Below, piece by piece: positions 15,740-24,137 of a stretch of DNA of 64,000 nt. The position numbers were made by a program, and so were the translations under genes. The notes beneath the pieces are model-generated. The model made no database searches and had not been told where the DNA came from. It saw only the letters and a list, made by a program, of their open reading frames with translations. Origin of the DNA: Synergistaceae bacterium OttesenSCG-928-D05. GTDB taxonomy: Bacteria > Synergistota > Synergistia > Synergistales > Synergistaceae. Location of the stretch: NCBI GenBank assembly GCA_030266985.1, contig JAJDJB010000001.1, forward strand, positions 1 through 64,000, given 5' to 3'. How positions within the stretch are numbered: the stretch's first letter is position 1; each line of letters opens with the position of its first letter.

Positions 15740-17800
15740 CTAGCCGATTCCTAACATTTCTCCAAAGTGCGTGATGAGGTTTCCTTTGAATAACGGAGCG
15801 TCTTGTAAGTCCCGATCTTTTAAAATCCATTCCTTCGCGTCCTCGCGCGCTTCTTCCAAAAGTGCGACGTCTTTTTGTAAATCCGCGACCAGAAATTCCG
15901 CGACGCCATGCTGCGCGGCACCGCTCAGTTCCCCCGTACCCCGCTGCTGCAAGTCGGCTTCCGCGATCGCAAAGCCGTCGTCCGTGTCCAGCATCGTCTG
16001 CAAGCGGGCCGGCGTTTCGCCAGATGCGTCCGTAAGCAGCAGCACGCATACGCCGCGCCTGCCGCCGCGGCCCACACGCCCGCGCAGCTGGTGGAGTTGG
16101 GACAGGCCAAAACGCTCCGGCGATTCGATCACAATTACGGAGGCATCCGGCACATCGACGCCGACTTCGACAACGGTCGTTCCGACAAGCATACGAATGT
16201 CGCCGCAACGGAAACGCGACAGTACGTTTTCTTTTTCTTCGCTCTTCATTCTGCCGTGTATGAGGCCAACGCCGACTTTGCCTAAATGTTTTTCGACAAA
16301 CGCATACCGTTTTTCCACGGACGCGATCTCGCCGCTCTCGTCACCTTCCACGCGCGGACACACCCAGTACGCCTTGCCGCCCGCTTTCACTTCATCCACG
16401 ATAAATTGCAGCAGTGTGCGCATTTTTTTGCCGTCGATGACACGCGTCTCGTTTTTTATCCGACCCGCGGGTTTCTCGCGCAGCAGGGAAACGTCAAGGT
16501 CGCCGAAGAGACAAAGCGTCAGCGTACGCGGAATCGGCGTCGCGCTCATCATAAGCAGGTGCGGCGCGGGCGTACGGTCGATGACCGCCGCACGCTGAGA
16601 GACGCCGAAGCGGTGCTGTTCGTCTATGACAACGACTCCCAGATTTTTATAGCGAACCGTCGGTTCGAGCAACGCCTGCGTACCGACGACGACAAGCGCC
16701 TCACCGCTTTCAGCGGCGGCAAGTGCAGCCGCACGTTCCGACGTGCTTTGCCCGCCTTTCAGAATCACGGATTCTACACCGAGCGGCGCAAGACGTTTTT
16801 TCGTTTCTCCATAGAGCTGGTCCGCGAGGACTTCGGTCGGCGCTAGGATCGCCGTTTGGATTTGCGCGTCTGCTGCCGCCGCGGCAAGCCCCATCGCGAC
16901 GAGCGTTTTTCCGGAACCGACGTCGCCCTGAAGCAGGCGCGACATCGGCTGCCCTGCCGCCAGATCGGAAAAAATCTCGGCAAGCGCGCCCTGCTGTGAA
17001 CCTGTGAGAGAAAAGGGAAGAGTCTTCAAGAACCCCTGATAAACGGGGCCGTTTGCGTTGATTTTAATATCGGTCTTGTGCTGCTTGAACTTTTCGCGGC
17101 GAAGCGCCATGCCGACCTGAAGCATCAGAAGTTCTTCGTACGCCAGACGGCGGCGCGCCACTTTCCACTCCCGACCATCGTGCGGCTCGTGCATCGCGCG
17201 GATTGCTTCTTGCAGCGAAGGCAGTTTTCTTTTTTTGGTAAGATGCGGCGGAAGCGTTTCGACGACAAGCGGCAGCGCTTCCTGCAGCGCTTCGGACACC
17301 AGCGTCCTGAGCCAGCGGTTCGTCAGGCCAGCTGTGGCTGGATAGATTGGAATGATCCTCGCGAATTGCGCGGGCAGTTGGTCCGCGTCCGCAATTTCGA
17401 ATTCCGGGTTGGACATTTCAAGCGTTCCGGCGCGCATCGACGCCGTTCCAAAAAGCGCCGCGCGCGTTCCGGGCTTCAAAATATACTCAAGACCGCGCCG
17501 GTTGAACCAGGTTGCTGCAATTTCCCCAGTTTCGTCAATGAGGGTTGCTACAACCAACTCAAGTCCCGGACGCGGCAGCCGTTTGCGCTCGATATCCGCA
17601 ACGGTGGCCAATACGGTTGACGCACGTCCCGGAATAAGATCGGATATTTTGGAGAGATGGCGGCGGTCTTCATATTTGCGCGGAAAGAACCAAAGCAAAT
17701 CCGAAACGCTCGAAAGCCCCAGAACTGCGAGCTGCTGCGCGCGCTTCGGACCGACGCCCTTCAGTGAGTTAAGAGATTGTTCTAAAAAATCGGAGGCCAA
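15740..17800 (-). CDS. recG: ATP-dependent DNA helicase RecG
   Basis: This 686-residue helicase remodels stalled replication forks and Holliday junctions. The N-terminal wedge/OB domain includes LKGVGPKRAQQLAVLGL and WFFPRKYEDRR. The SF2 core then has the Walker A GDVGSGKTLVA, the DEQH-type box VVVIDEQHRFGVSQRAA, SATPIPRT and motif VI with QLHQLRGRVGRGG. Length matches the family. The start is a TTG directly after divIVA (3 bases between), with only a weak ribosome site, so translation is probably coupled. It is the last gene of the queD-to-recG run. Confidence 0.95.
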   Translation of the reverse strand: MASDFLEQSLNSLKGVGPKRAQQLAVLGLSSVSDLLWFFPRKYEDRRHLSKISDLIPGRASTVLATVADIERKRLPRPGLELVVATLIDETGEIAATWFNRRGLEYILKPGTRAALFGTASMRAGTLEMSNPEFEIADADQLPAQFARIIPIYPATAGLTNRWLRTLVSEALQEALPLVVETLPPHLTKKRKLPSLQEAIRAMHEPHDGREWKVARRRLAYEELLMLQVGMALRREKFKQHKTDIKINANGPVYQGFLKTLPFSLTGSQQGALAEIFSDLAAGQPMSRLLQGDVGSGKTLVAMGLAAAAADAQIQTAILAPTEVLADQLYGETKKRLAPLGVESVILKGGQSTSERAAALAAAESGEALVVVGTQALLEPTVRYKNLGVVVIDEQHRFGVSQRAAVIDRTPAPHLLMMSATPIPRTLTLCLFGDLDVSLLREKPAGRIKNETRVIDGKKMRTLLQFIVDEVKAGGKAYWVCPRVEGDESGEIASVEKRYAFVEKHLGKVGVGLIHGRMKSEEKENVLSRFRCGDIRMLVGTTVVEVGVDVPDASVIVIESPERFGLSQLHQLRGRVGRGGRRGVCVLLLTDASGETPARLQTMLDTDDGFAIAEADLQQRGTGELSGAAQHGVAEFLVADLQKDVALLEEAREDAKEWILKDRDLQDAPLFKGNLITHFGEMLGIG

Positions 17801-17803
17801 GTT

Positions 17804-18469
17804 TTAGTAGTTCGGCTCCCGGCCGTTCCCGTCAAGAATATCTTTCGGGTTTACGCCAAGCACGTTGAACGCGTTTTCCAGATCTTCGCGCCGTATGTCC
17901 GACTGCGGGGCTTCTTCCTGCATGTAGGCCGTTGCGTCGGGCTGCGCTTCTTCGGCGTATTCTTCTTCCGTGCCGACGATTGCTTCAACAGCGGCATCCA
18001 GCGTCGAGGTAGCGATCATCTGGTTCAGCATCGTGTCGAATTTGGCAAGCATGCCGCGGAATTCCTGTTCGTACTGCATGCGAACGTCGCGGATGCCGCC
18101 GATGTCCTGACGCAGGCGGTCCACTTCTTCTTCCGCCTCGTGACAAACAGCGTCCGCTTTTTCCATTGCTTCCGCTACGATGCGTTCCGCCTCTGCCTTT
18201 GCCGCGTACACTTTTTCGTCGGCGCTCTTCTGCGCGACAAGCAGCGCTTCGTGCAATACGCTTTTCATTTTTTCGTATTCGTCGAGGCTGTCTGTTTTTG
18301 CAAGTAATTCGCGCTCTAAATCCTTGGTTTTCTGTGCGTAAACCTGGAGCGTTTCGGCAAGCTGGTCCAGAAATTCATCCACCTCTGCCGCATCATAACC
18401 GCGCATGCTTTTTTTGAACGATTTGTTTACAACGTCCAATGAAGTCAAAAGATCCGCCACCAAAGACAC
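17804..18469 (-). CDS. divIVA: DivIVA-domain cell division/polarity protein
   Basis: This 221-residue protein has the DivIVA N-terminal membrane-curvature domain, seen in SLDVVNKSFKKSMRGYDAAE, followed by VDEFLDQL. A long heptad-rich coiled coil runs to about residue 165, and an acidic tail follows. In other bacteria DivIVA marks cell poles or division sites. The GTG start at 18469 follows AAAGGAC at short spacing. A nearby GTG four codons in is possible. It stands between yggS and recG. In Gram-positives divIVA also sits near yggS, so the grouping is partly conserved. Confidence 0.88.
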   Translation of the reverse strand: MSLVADLLTSLDVVNKSFKKSMRGYDAAEVDEFLDQLAETLQVYAQKTKDLERELLAKTDSLDEYEKMKSVLHEALLVAQKSADEKVYAAKAEAERIVAEAMEKADAVCHEAEEEVDRLRQDIGGIRDVRMQYEQEFRGMLAKFDTMLNQMIATSTLDAAVEAIVGTEEEYAEEAQPDATAYMQEEAPQSDIRREDLENAFNVLGVNPKDILDGNGREPNY

Positions 18470-18514
18470 CGTCCTTTTATCGAACTTGTGTGTAACGTTG
18501 CTGTTCTAAGTTTA

Positions 18515-19213
18515 CTACAGATTGCGCGGACCGAAAATAGCCGTGCCGATCCGCACGATCGTACTGCCTTCCTGAATCGCGATTGCAAAGTCACCGCTCA
18601 TTCCCATGGAGAGCTCGGGAAGCGGCAGGCCGAACTCTGCGCGCATTGCGACGCATATATCACGCAGACCTGAAAAAGCGGCCCGAATGCTGCGTTCGTC
18701 TTCGGTCAAAGGTCCGAGCGTCATCAGGCCTTCCACGCTCAAACGCGGACATTGAGCTAACACATTTTCAAAAAAACCGGGGACGGATTCCGGCGCAACG
18801 CCGTTTTTAGACGTCTCCCCCGACATATTGACTTCAATAAACACGGGAAAGGATTCGCGCCCCGTCTCCTCTAAGATGCGGTCAAGCGTCTGTGCTAGTT
18901 CAAAACTGTCAACACTTTCAATCAGGTCAAACGTTTCAAGCGCTTTGCGCGCTTTGTTTTTTTGCAGATGTCCGATCAGATGCCAGGGCGTTTTGTTTCC
19001 CACCGACCATCCCGCGCGCTTTTCGGAGGCTTCCTGCACACGGTTTTCTCCAAGCAGGTCGACCCACCGGGAGGCTTCTGTCATCATTTCAAGCGGATGG
19101 AATTTGGAAACGCCCATCAGTTTGATCTCATTCCTATCGCGCCCGCAATCTTTTGCAATGCGGGTAATTTTCTCGCTGACATCGCGAACATTGCGTTCTA
19201 TGAAATCTACCAA
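18515..19213 (-). CDS. yggS: YggS/PLPBP-family pyridoxal-phosphate homeostasis protein
   Basis: This 232-residue alanine-racemase-fold barrel protein carries pyridoxal phosphate and controls its level, with no known catalytic turnover. The lysine that binds PLP is in IKLMGVSKFHPLE (about residue 37). Other marks are WHLIGHLQKNKARKAL, EVNMSGETSKNG and the C-terminal SMGMSGDFAIAIQEGSTIVRIG phosphate site. The start is TTG at 19213 with GGGAGG about 9 bases upstream. It overlaps the end of the HlyD-like gene by 7 bases. Confidence 0.93.
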   Translation of the reverse strand: MVDFIERNVRDVSEKITRIAKDCGRDRNEIKLMGVSKFHPLEMMTEASRWVDLLGENRVQEASEKRAGWSVGNKTPWHLIGHLQKNKARKALETFDLIESVDSFELAQTLDRILEETGRESFPVFIEVNMSGETSKNGVAPESVPGFFENVLAQCPRLSVEGLMTLGPLTEDERSIRAAFSGLRDICVAMRAEFGLPLPELSMGMSGDFAIAIQEGSTIVRIGTAIFGPRNL

Positions 19214-20151
19214 AGCTGGATCCTCCCTTCCCTGGCGGTGGAAGCGTCTTCGACGACCGCGTCGCCGACCGAAAGACCTTTTCGGACGATAAATTTTCCG
19301 TCTCCAATGTACTTGCCTTCGACCGGTTTAAAAATCACGCGCGAACCCCGGATCAAGTATACGCCGATCTCTCCGTTTTTCTCAAGCAGCGCCGTATATG
19401 GCACGATTGCGCCTTCGGAACTGCCGGCCTCGATGACCAGCCGATAGGCGCGGGACATAACGACCGAAGGCTGAAACCACGGGAGCGTCAGGTGAAGCTT
19501 TACTTTTCCGCCTGGCAATTCGTTGTAAACGCGAATTTCCGCCCGGGAGTCCGTATCCTCTTCGTCCATTTTTACTTTCAGGGATTTGCCTTTAATCTGA
19601 CTCTCCATATTTCCCATGATGGTCGCATATCCGATGAAGCGCAGATCCTGCGGCTGCTCGATGAGTTTGCCGACCGCCTGCCCGCGCAAAACTGCGGTGC
19701 CGTTTTTGATGAGCTCGATACGCCCGGTTTGCGGCAAAAGATCCGTGCCGGGCCACAGGTCCGCATAGCGCCAGGAATTCTCAAGGCCGTCAACGCCAGC
19801 GACAAAATATCCCTGCTGCGTCGCTTTTATGTCGAGGTTTTTACCACCCGCAGCCACACGCGCGACCACGGCGCCCTTTGCGACCCGGACGGGGCCGCCG
19901 CCTTGCGGGTACGAGACCGTGCCGTCTGCCGGCGCGGCAAGAACGCGCTCGGTCCACAAAAGCACGCCGTTTACGATTTCGGTATCGTTATCAATGCCCG
20001 GAACCGCCCACGTAATATCGGGGTGAAGGTATTCGTAACGCTGAAAATATGCTTTGAACGCGAAGAACCAGGCCGCAGCGACCGCAAGCACAAAAAGCCA
20101 GTACAGCGGTCTGAATCTTTTTTTCTTTTCGGGCTGGAACCTCCTGACCAT
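19207..20151 (-). CDS. HlyD-like single-pass membrane protein
   Basis: This 314-residue protein has a positively charged start, one transmembrane helix (about residues 17-34, LYWLFVLAVAAAWFFAFKAY) and a large exported domain. The domain begins with a biotinyl-lipoyl-like beta region (ERVLAAPADGTVSYPQGG, KGAVVARVAA). It resembles the HlyD-type adaptor proteins annotated beside yggS in Firmicutes. No ABC or RND transporter gene is nearby. A role in the division cluster rather than in efflux is inferred from position only. The exact function is unknown. Confidence 0.72.
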   Translation of the reverse strand: MVRRFQPEKKKRFRPLYWLFVLAVAAAWFFAFKAYFQRYEYLHPDITWAVPGIDNDTEIVNGVLLWTERVLAAPADGTVSYPQGGGPVRVAKGAVVARVAAGGKNLDIKATQQGYFVAGVDGLENSWRYADLWPGTDLLPQTGRIELIKNGTAVLRGQAVGKLIEQPQDLRFIGYATIMGNMESQIKGKSLKVKMDEEDTDSRAEIRVYNELPGGKVKLHLTLPWFQPSVVMSRAYRLVIEAGSSEGAIVPYTALLEKNGEIGVYLIRGSRVIFKPVEGKYIGDGKFIVRKGLSVGDAVVEDASTAREGRIQLW

Positions 20152-20163
20152 GCGCGGCGTCTC

Positions 20164-20799
20164 TTATGCGATCGCGTCAGGAATTGCTTTTAAACCGGGA
20201 AACGCTTTCCACGCGCCCGCGGCGACCAATCTATCCGTGCTGAAGTTTCCGGTCGCGACGCCGATGCCTTTGACGCCCGCCGCCTTCGCCGTCTGCATGT
20301 CGATATCCGTGTCGCCAACGTAAATCCCGTTTTCAGGTTTTACCCCGATGGCGGCAAAACCTTTGAGCAGCGGCTCCGGGTGCGGTTTTGCGTTTTCCAC
20401 GTCCTCAAGACCGACGACGACATCCATATAGGACGTTAATTTTGCCGCATCAACCGACCGTTTTGCAAAGCGCCTGTTTGAAACAACGCCGACTTTAATT
20501 CCGCGCGCCCGCAGCGTTTCAAGCGTCTCGACCGCGTCCGGATACGGTCTCAACTCCGACTGTTCAACCTCGCGAAAGTTTTCACGGTAATAATCAAGCC
20601 ACTCCTGTTTAAACTCGCCCCAGAGACGCAGCCAGCTTTCGTCGATCGGAAGACCGATTGTGGCAAGCAGCTCCTGGTAGCCAACTTCCCGCAGACCCAT
20701 TTTTTTCGCCATCAGGTTGGTACAGTGATGGATCGCGTAGCTGCTGTCCACGAGCGTCATGTCGAAATCGAACAGGACGGCTTCTATTTTTTTTTGCAT
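20164..20799 (-). CDS. HAD-superfamily phosphatase (phosphoglycolate phosphatase-like)
   Basis: This 211-residue HAD hydrolase has motif I as LFDFDMTLVDSS, with the nucleophile and acid/base Asp pair in DxDxT. The Lys/Thr region is VGVVSNRRFAKR and motif IV is NGIYVGDTDIDMQTAKAAG. The cap is of the small-helical C1 type, as in Gph and PpaX. The substrate cannot be told from sequence. It sits between the rlmI-like and HlyD-like genes with short gaps, so it belongs to the same transcript. Confidence 0.85.
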   Translation of the reverse strand: MQKKIEAVLFDFDMTLVDSSYAIHHCTNLMAKKMGLREVGYQELLATIGLPIDESWLRLWGEFKQEWLDYYRENFREVEQSELRPYPDAVETLETLRARGIKVGVVSNRRFAKRSVDAAKLTSYMDVVVGLEDVENAKPHPEPLLKGFAAIGVKPENGIYVGDTDIDMQTAKAAGVKGIGVATGNFSTDRLVAAGAWKAFPGLKAIPDAIA

Positions 20800-21995
20800 C
20801 AGCGAATGACCTCCAGCGCAAAGCCTTTTAAATAATCAGTCTCGGGGACGCCTGCCAAAACGGGGTGATCCTGCGGCTGCCGTATCTCCTGTGCGATGCG
20901 GCAGCGTACGCCTTCGTCGAGCGCCGCTTCGCAGAGCGTTTCCAGCAGCATATCGCGCGAAAACGCGCGGCTGCAGGCCAGAAAAACGAGATAACCTTTA
21001 TCAGGTAAACGTTTGAACCCGCGCAGTGCAAGTTCTTTGTATCCGCGCTTGGCGGAATCGAGGTTTTTTTTGCCCGGAGAGAAGGGCGGCGGGTCCATGA
21101 CGACGACGTCGAAACGTTCGCGTCTGCCGTCGAGTTCGCGCATAAGATCGAACGCGTTGCCATGCAGCCAGGTCATTTTTTGCGGCAATCCGTTGATCGA
21201 AAGATTTTTCTTCGCGATATCGATCGCATCTTTCGACTGCTCGATCGCTACGACTTCCATCGCTCCCGCCGCGAGCGCATGCAGGCCGAAATGACCCTGG
21301 TAACTGAAACAGTCGAGTACGCGCGCACCGTGAAAAATCGGCTCAATCGCCTGCGGAACGCGCCGGACGTCGAGATAAGCCCCTGTCTTCTGCCCATGCT
21401 CTATGTCCACATATGCGAGCAGCGACCCGATCTTCACTTTCAACGGTTTGTCCGGCATCTCTCCGAACAAGATGCGCGTTTCGGCGGAGATGCCTTCTTT
21501 ATCTAGATGTTTTGTTTCGTTTTTTAGCACGACGGCCGATAATTTTCTTACTTTGCGAAATGTGCGGACGACGTCGTCCAAATGGCGGTGCCAGCCTTGT
21601 ATGGAAATCTGCAGGGAGAGCAAATCGCCGTAGAGGTCGGCAACGATTCCGGGAAGCCCGTCCGCTTCGCCGTGCACCCAGCGAAACGCATCTTCGCCCG
21701 CGCACCATTTTTTGCGCCAGTCGAGCGCCCTTTCCAGGCGCTCGCGAAGTAGTTTCATTTGATCCGGCTCTTTTTTCCCGAACGTAAGGACACGAATGGA
21801 AAGGTCTCCTTCGCTCCAGAGACCCCATCCACGAATCTCGCCGCGCATGTCCGAAAACGCGATGAGGTCGCCGGGGCTGCACTGCGGAATCTGACGCAGG
21901 TTTCCGCGGAATATCCATGGATGCCCCGCAACGATCCGTTTGAGTCCGGCATCGTCCAGCACCGCGCGTCTTGCGAGTTTTTTTTCAGATGGCAT
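20799..21995 (-). CDS. class I SAM-dependent rRNA methyltransferase (RlmI-like)
   Basis: This 398-residue protein has an N-terminal PUA domain (GHPWIFRGNLRQIP), a linker, and a Rossmann methyltransferase domain. The domain has the SAM loop RVLDCFSYQGHFGLHALAAG and the catalytic motif VVMDPPPFSPGKK. LACSRAFSRDMLLETL carries the C-terminal cysteine seen in m5C enzymes. The closest described family is RlmI, which methylates C5 of 23S rRNA C1962. Members of this family also include hypothetical enzymes of unproven target. The start overlaps the folE2 stop (TAATG) and its stop overlaps the HAD gene. Confidence 0.87.
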   Translation of the reverse strand: MPSEKKLARRAVLDDAGLKRIVAGHPWIFRGNLRQIPQCSPGDLIAFSDMRGEIRGWGLWSEGDLSIRVLTFGKKEPDQMKLLRERLERALDWRKKWCAGEDAFRWVHGEADGLPGIVADLYGDLLSLQISIQGWHRHLDDVVRTFRKVRKLSAVVLKNETKHLDKEGISAETRILFGEMPDKPLKVKIGSLLAYVDIEHGQKTGAYLDVRRVPQAIEPIFHGARVLDCFSYQGHFGLHALAAGAMEVVAIEQSKDAIDIAKKNLSINGLPQKMTWLHGNAFDLMRELDGRRERFDVVVMDPPPFSPGKKNLDSAKRGYKELALRGFKRLPDKGYLVFLACSRAFSRDMLLETLCEAALDEGVRCRIAQEIRQPQDHPVLAGVPETDYLKGFALEVIR

Positions 21996-22768
21996 TATAG
22001 TTTACTCTTTTCTATGCAAGCAAATGCATCGTGGTTGTGAATGCTTTCATGGCTTGTCACTGAGACCCTGTACCAGGTGATACGCGGTTCCGCTTCCATC
22101 GCGAGAGCGAGGTCGCGCACGGAGTCTTCTACAAAGCGCGGGTTGCTGTAGGCACGCTCCGTAACGGCCTTTTCATCCTCGCGCTTCAGCAGGCTGTAAA
22201 CCGGCGCGGAGGCGCAGCGATCGGCGATCTCTGCCAGTTCCTCGACCCATACCATTGTCTTCATCCGGGCGGCGATGCGCGCGTGCGCACGCTGGTTATG
22301 CGCGCCGAAGTCCGATATTTCCTTGGAACAGGGACATAGCGTCTGGATGGGTGCGACCAGTTCCGTTATCAAGTCGAACTTATCCCCTACGATCGAAGCG
22401 AAGAAACGGACGTCGTAGCGTACACGTCCCTCGGCTCCGCTCACGGGGGCAGGTTTTGTGATGAAATAGGGGAATTCGAAATCGGCGTGCGCTTCGTCGG
22501 CCTGCAGCTTCGTACACAGTGTGCGGGCCAGATTTTCCATGTTGTGGAAAGTCACCTGCTTTTCTTGCGCGCTCAACACTTCGATAAAACGGCTCATGTG
22601 CGTCCCGCGGTAGTCGCGCGGGAGCATGACGGAGAGGCTTACATTCGCGATCGTATCCTGCGTACTATTCGTTCTGTCGAGCACCTGGATCGGCCAGGAT
22701 ACGTCGCTGATTCCCACCCTGTCGATGGGCAGGTTTCTTGGATCCCGCTCGCTCTGTACGTCCCGCAA
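21995..22768 (-). CDS. folE2: GTP cyclohydrolase FolE2 (type IB)
   Basis: This 257-residue GTP cyclohydrolase IB converts GTP to dihydroneopterin triphosphate, the first step of folate and queuosine (preQ0) synthesis. The family signature is PIQTLCPCSKEISDFGAHNQR, whose cysteine is a metal ligand. The N-terminal part DVQSERDPRNLPIDRVG is equally typical. The FolE2 form tolerates metals other than zinc. The gene follows queD by 2 bases, pairing two successive preQ0 steps, so a queuosine role is likely. Confidence 0.93.
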   Translation of the reverse strand: MRDVQSERDPRNLPIDRVGISDVSWPIQVLDRTNSTQDTIANVSLSVMLPRDYRGTHMSRFIEVLSAQEKQVTFHNMENLARTLCTKLQADEAHADFEFPYFITKPAPVSGAEGRVRYDVRFFASIVGDKFDLITELVAPIQTLCPCSKEISDFGAHNQRAHARIAARMKTMVWVEELAEIADRCASAPVYSLLKREDEKAVTERAYSNPRFVEDSVRDLALAMEAEPRITWYRVSVTSHESIHNHDAFACIEKSKL

Positions 22769-22770
22769 GG

Positions 22771-23133
22771 CTACAGATCCTCCCTTCGGCAGATGACGGA
22801 GGAAGTCTCCGTTTCCCAGACACGGACCTCAAACAGCTCACAGTTGTCCCGCTTCAGCTCCGCATCAAGCTGCCGAAAAATCCACTGCGCAATATATTCC
22901 GCAGTCGGCTGTTCGATAATATCGTTTATATAGGCGTGATCCAGTTGTGAAAGTACAAGGTCGTTCACCTTTTTTTTGAGATCGACAAAGTCGTAGATCA
23001 TTCCTTCGTGGTCCGGCGTGCCGGAAAGAGTAACCGACATTTTATACGTATGCCCGTGAAGGCGTTCGCATTTGCCGTGATAATTGATCAGATTGTGCGC
23101 CGCATCGAACTTAAATTCCCTGCAAAGCAACAT
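22771..23133 (-). CDS. queD: 6-carboxy-5,6,7,8-tetrahydropterin synthase QueD
   Basis: This 120-residue protein of the 6-pyruvoyl-tetrahydropterin synthase family makes the second preQ0 intermediate from dihydroneopterin triphosphate. Zinc ligands are His13 (FDAAHNL), His26 and His28, and the catalytic Cys22 lies in the CxxxHGH motif (CERLHGH). The C-terminal WETETSS holds the substrate-binding Glu. The ATG at 23133 was chosen because GGAGG stands 9 bases upstream and the protein matches the family's length. A longer frame to 23481 runs into the divergent aldolase gene. It is the first gene of the minus-strand run. queC, queE and queF are not in the window. Confidence 0.92.
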   Translation of the reverse strand: MLLCREFKFDAAHNLINYHGKCERLHGHTYKMSVTLSGTPDHEGMIYDFVDLKKKVNDLVLSQLDHAYINDIIEQPTAEYIAQWIFRQLDAELKRDNCELFEVRVWETETSSVICRREDL

Positions 23134-23233
23134 CTTTATTTTCCTCCGGTTTTGTGTTCTCTTCCGCAAGGTTATCTCATTACAGAGTCCCCGGATAATG
23201 ATATACTCTAACACAAACAAAGGGGGTTTCAAT

Positions 23234-24130
23234 GTGAGATTGACTGGAATTTTCGCTCCTGTACCAACTCCTTTTCTGGAGGACGGCAGCCTTGACGAAA
23301 AGGGCTGGGTAAAAAATCTTGAAATCTGGAGCCGCTCTTCACTCGACGGCATCGTAATCTGCGGTTCAAACGGTGAACTGCCGTTCATTACGATGGAAGA
23401 GCGCGTTAGACTGACGGCTCTCGCGAAGGAAACCGCGAACGGCAGGCTCAAGCTGATGGCCGGTGCGCATTTCCCGTCCACGCGGGAAACGATCCTCTGC
23501 TGCGAGAAACTCGCGCAGGCCGGCGCCGAGAGCGTGCTGCTCCTGCCTCCCCACTATTACAAAGGCAATAAAAACGCCATTCTGAAATATTTCATCGACG
23601 TGGCAGACGCCTCCCCCATCTCCGTTTTCATGTACAACATGCCCGCAAACACAGGTGTAGACATGGACGCGGATATCATGATCAAAGCCGCGCAACATAA
23701 AAATATTATGGGCATTAAGGACACTTCGGGCAACATGACGAAGATGGGCTATCTTGCCGCAGCAGCGCCGGACCACTTCGCGGTATTCGGCGGAACAGGA
23801 AACTATCTGCTCGCTGCACTTTCGATGGGCGCCTGCGGCGGCACAACCGCAGCGTCGATCCTCTACCCGAACAGCTGTCAGATGCTGCTCGCATCCTTCA
23901 AAGAGAAAAAAATGGAAAAAGCGATGGACCTACAGCGCCGCCTGCTCCCCGTGAGCGACGCGATTACGACGCGTTACGGCATCCCCGCGCTCAAGGCAGC
24001 GCTTGAAAGCCGCGGCATGGTGGGCGGGCCGTGCAGACTGCCGCTTTTGCCAGTCAGCGAAGAGGTAAGGAAAGAAGTCCTCGATATCCTGGACAACTCG
24101 GGACTGGATCAGTACGAAACGTGGAGATAG
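23234..24130 (+). CDS. DapA/NAL-superfamily aldolase (HOGA-like)
   Basis: This 298-residue TIM-barrel lyase of the dihydrodipicolinate synthase/N-acetylneuraminate lyase superfamily has its Schiff-base lysine at Lys162 in GIKDTSGN and the partner tyrosine at Tyr134 in YNMPANTG. The carboxylate-binding loop reads GSNGELPFIT, not the GTTGE of true DapA, and resembles 4-hydroxy-2-oxoglutarate aldolases. DHDPS activity is therefore doubtful. The GTG start has AGGGGG about 8 bases upstream. galE follows after 7 bases. The gene is divergent from queD. Confidence 0.82.
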   Translation: MRLTGIFAPVPTPFLEDGSLDEKGWVKNLEIWSRSSLDGIVICGSNGELPFITMEERVRLTALAKETANGRLKLMAGAHFPSTRETILCCEKLAQAGAESVLLLPPHYYKGNKNAILKYFIDVADASPISVFMYNMPANTGVDMDADIMIKAAQHKNIMGIKDTSGNMTKMGYLAAAAPDHFAVFGGTGNYLLAALSMGACGGTTAASILYPNSCQMLLASFKEKKMEKAMDLQRRLLPVSDAITTRYGIPALKAALESRGMVGGPCRLPLLPVSEEVRKEVLDILDNSGLDQYETWR

Positions 24131-24137
24131 CCATACA

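Noticed and set aside
23134-23233. preQ1 riboswitch upstream of queD
   Set aside because: The leader lacks the conserved preQ1-I core and A-rich tail. Only an ordinary GGAGG site is visible.
22771-23481. Extended queD of 236 residues
   Set aside because: The added part overlaps the divergent aldolase gene, and QueD proteins are about 120 residues.
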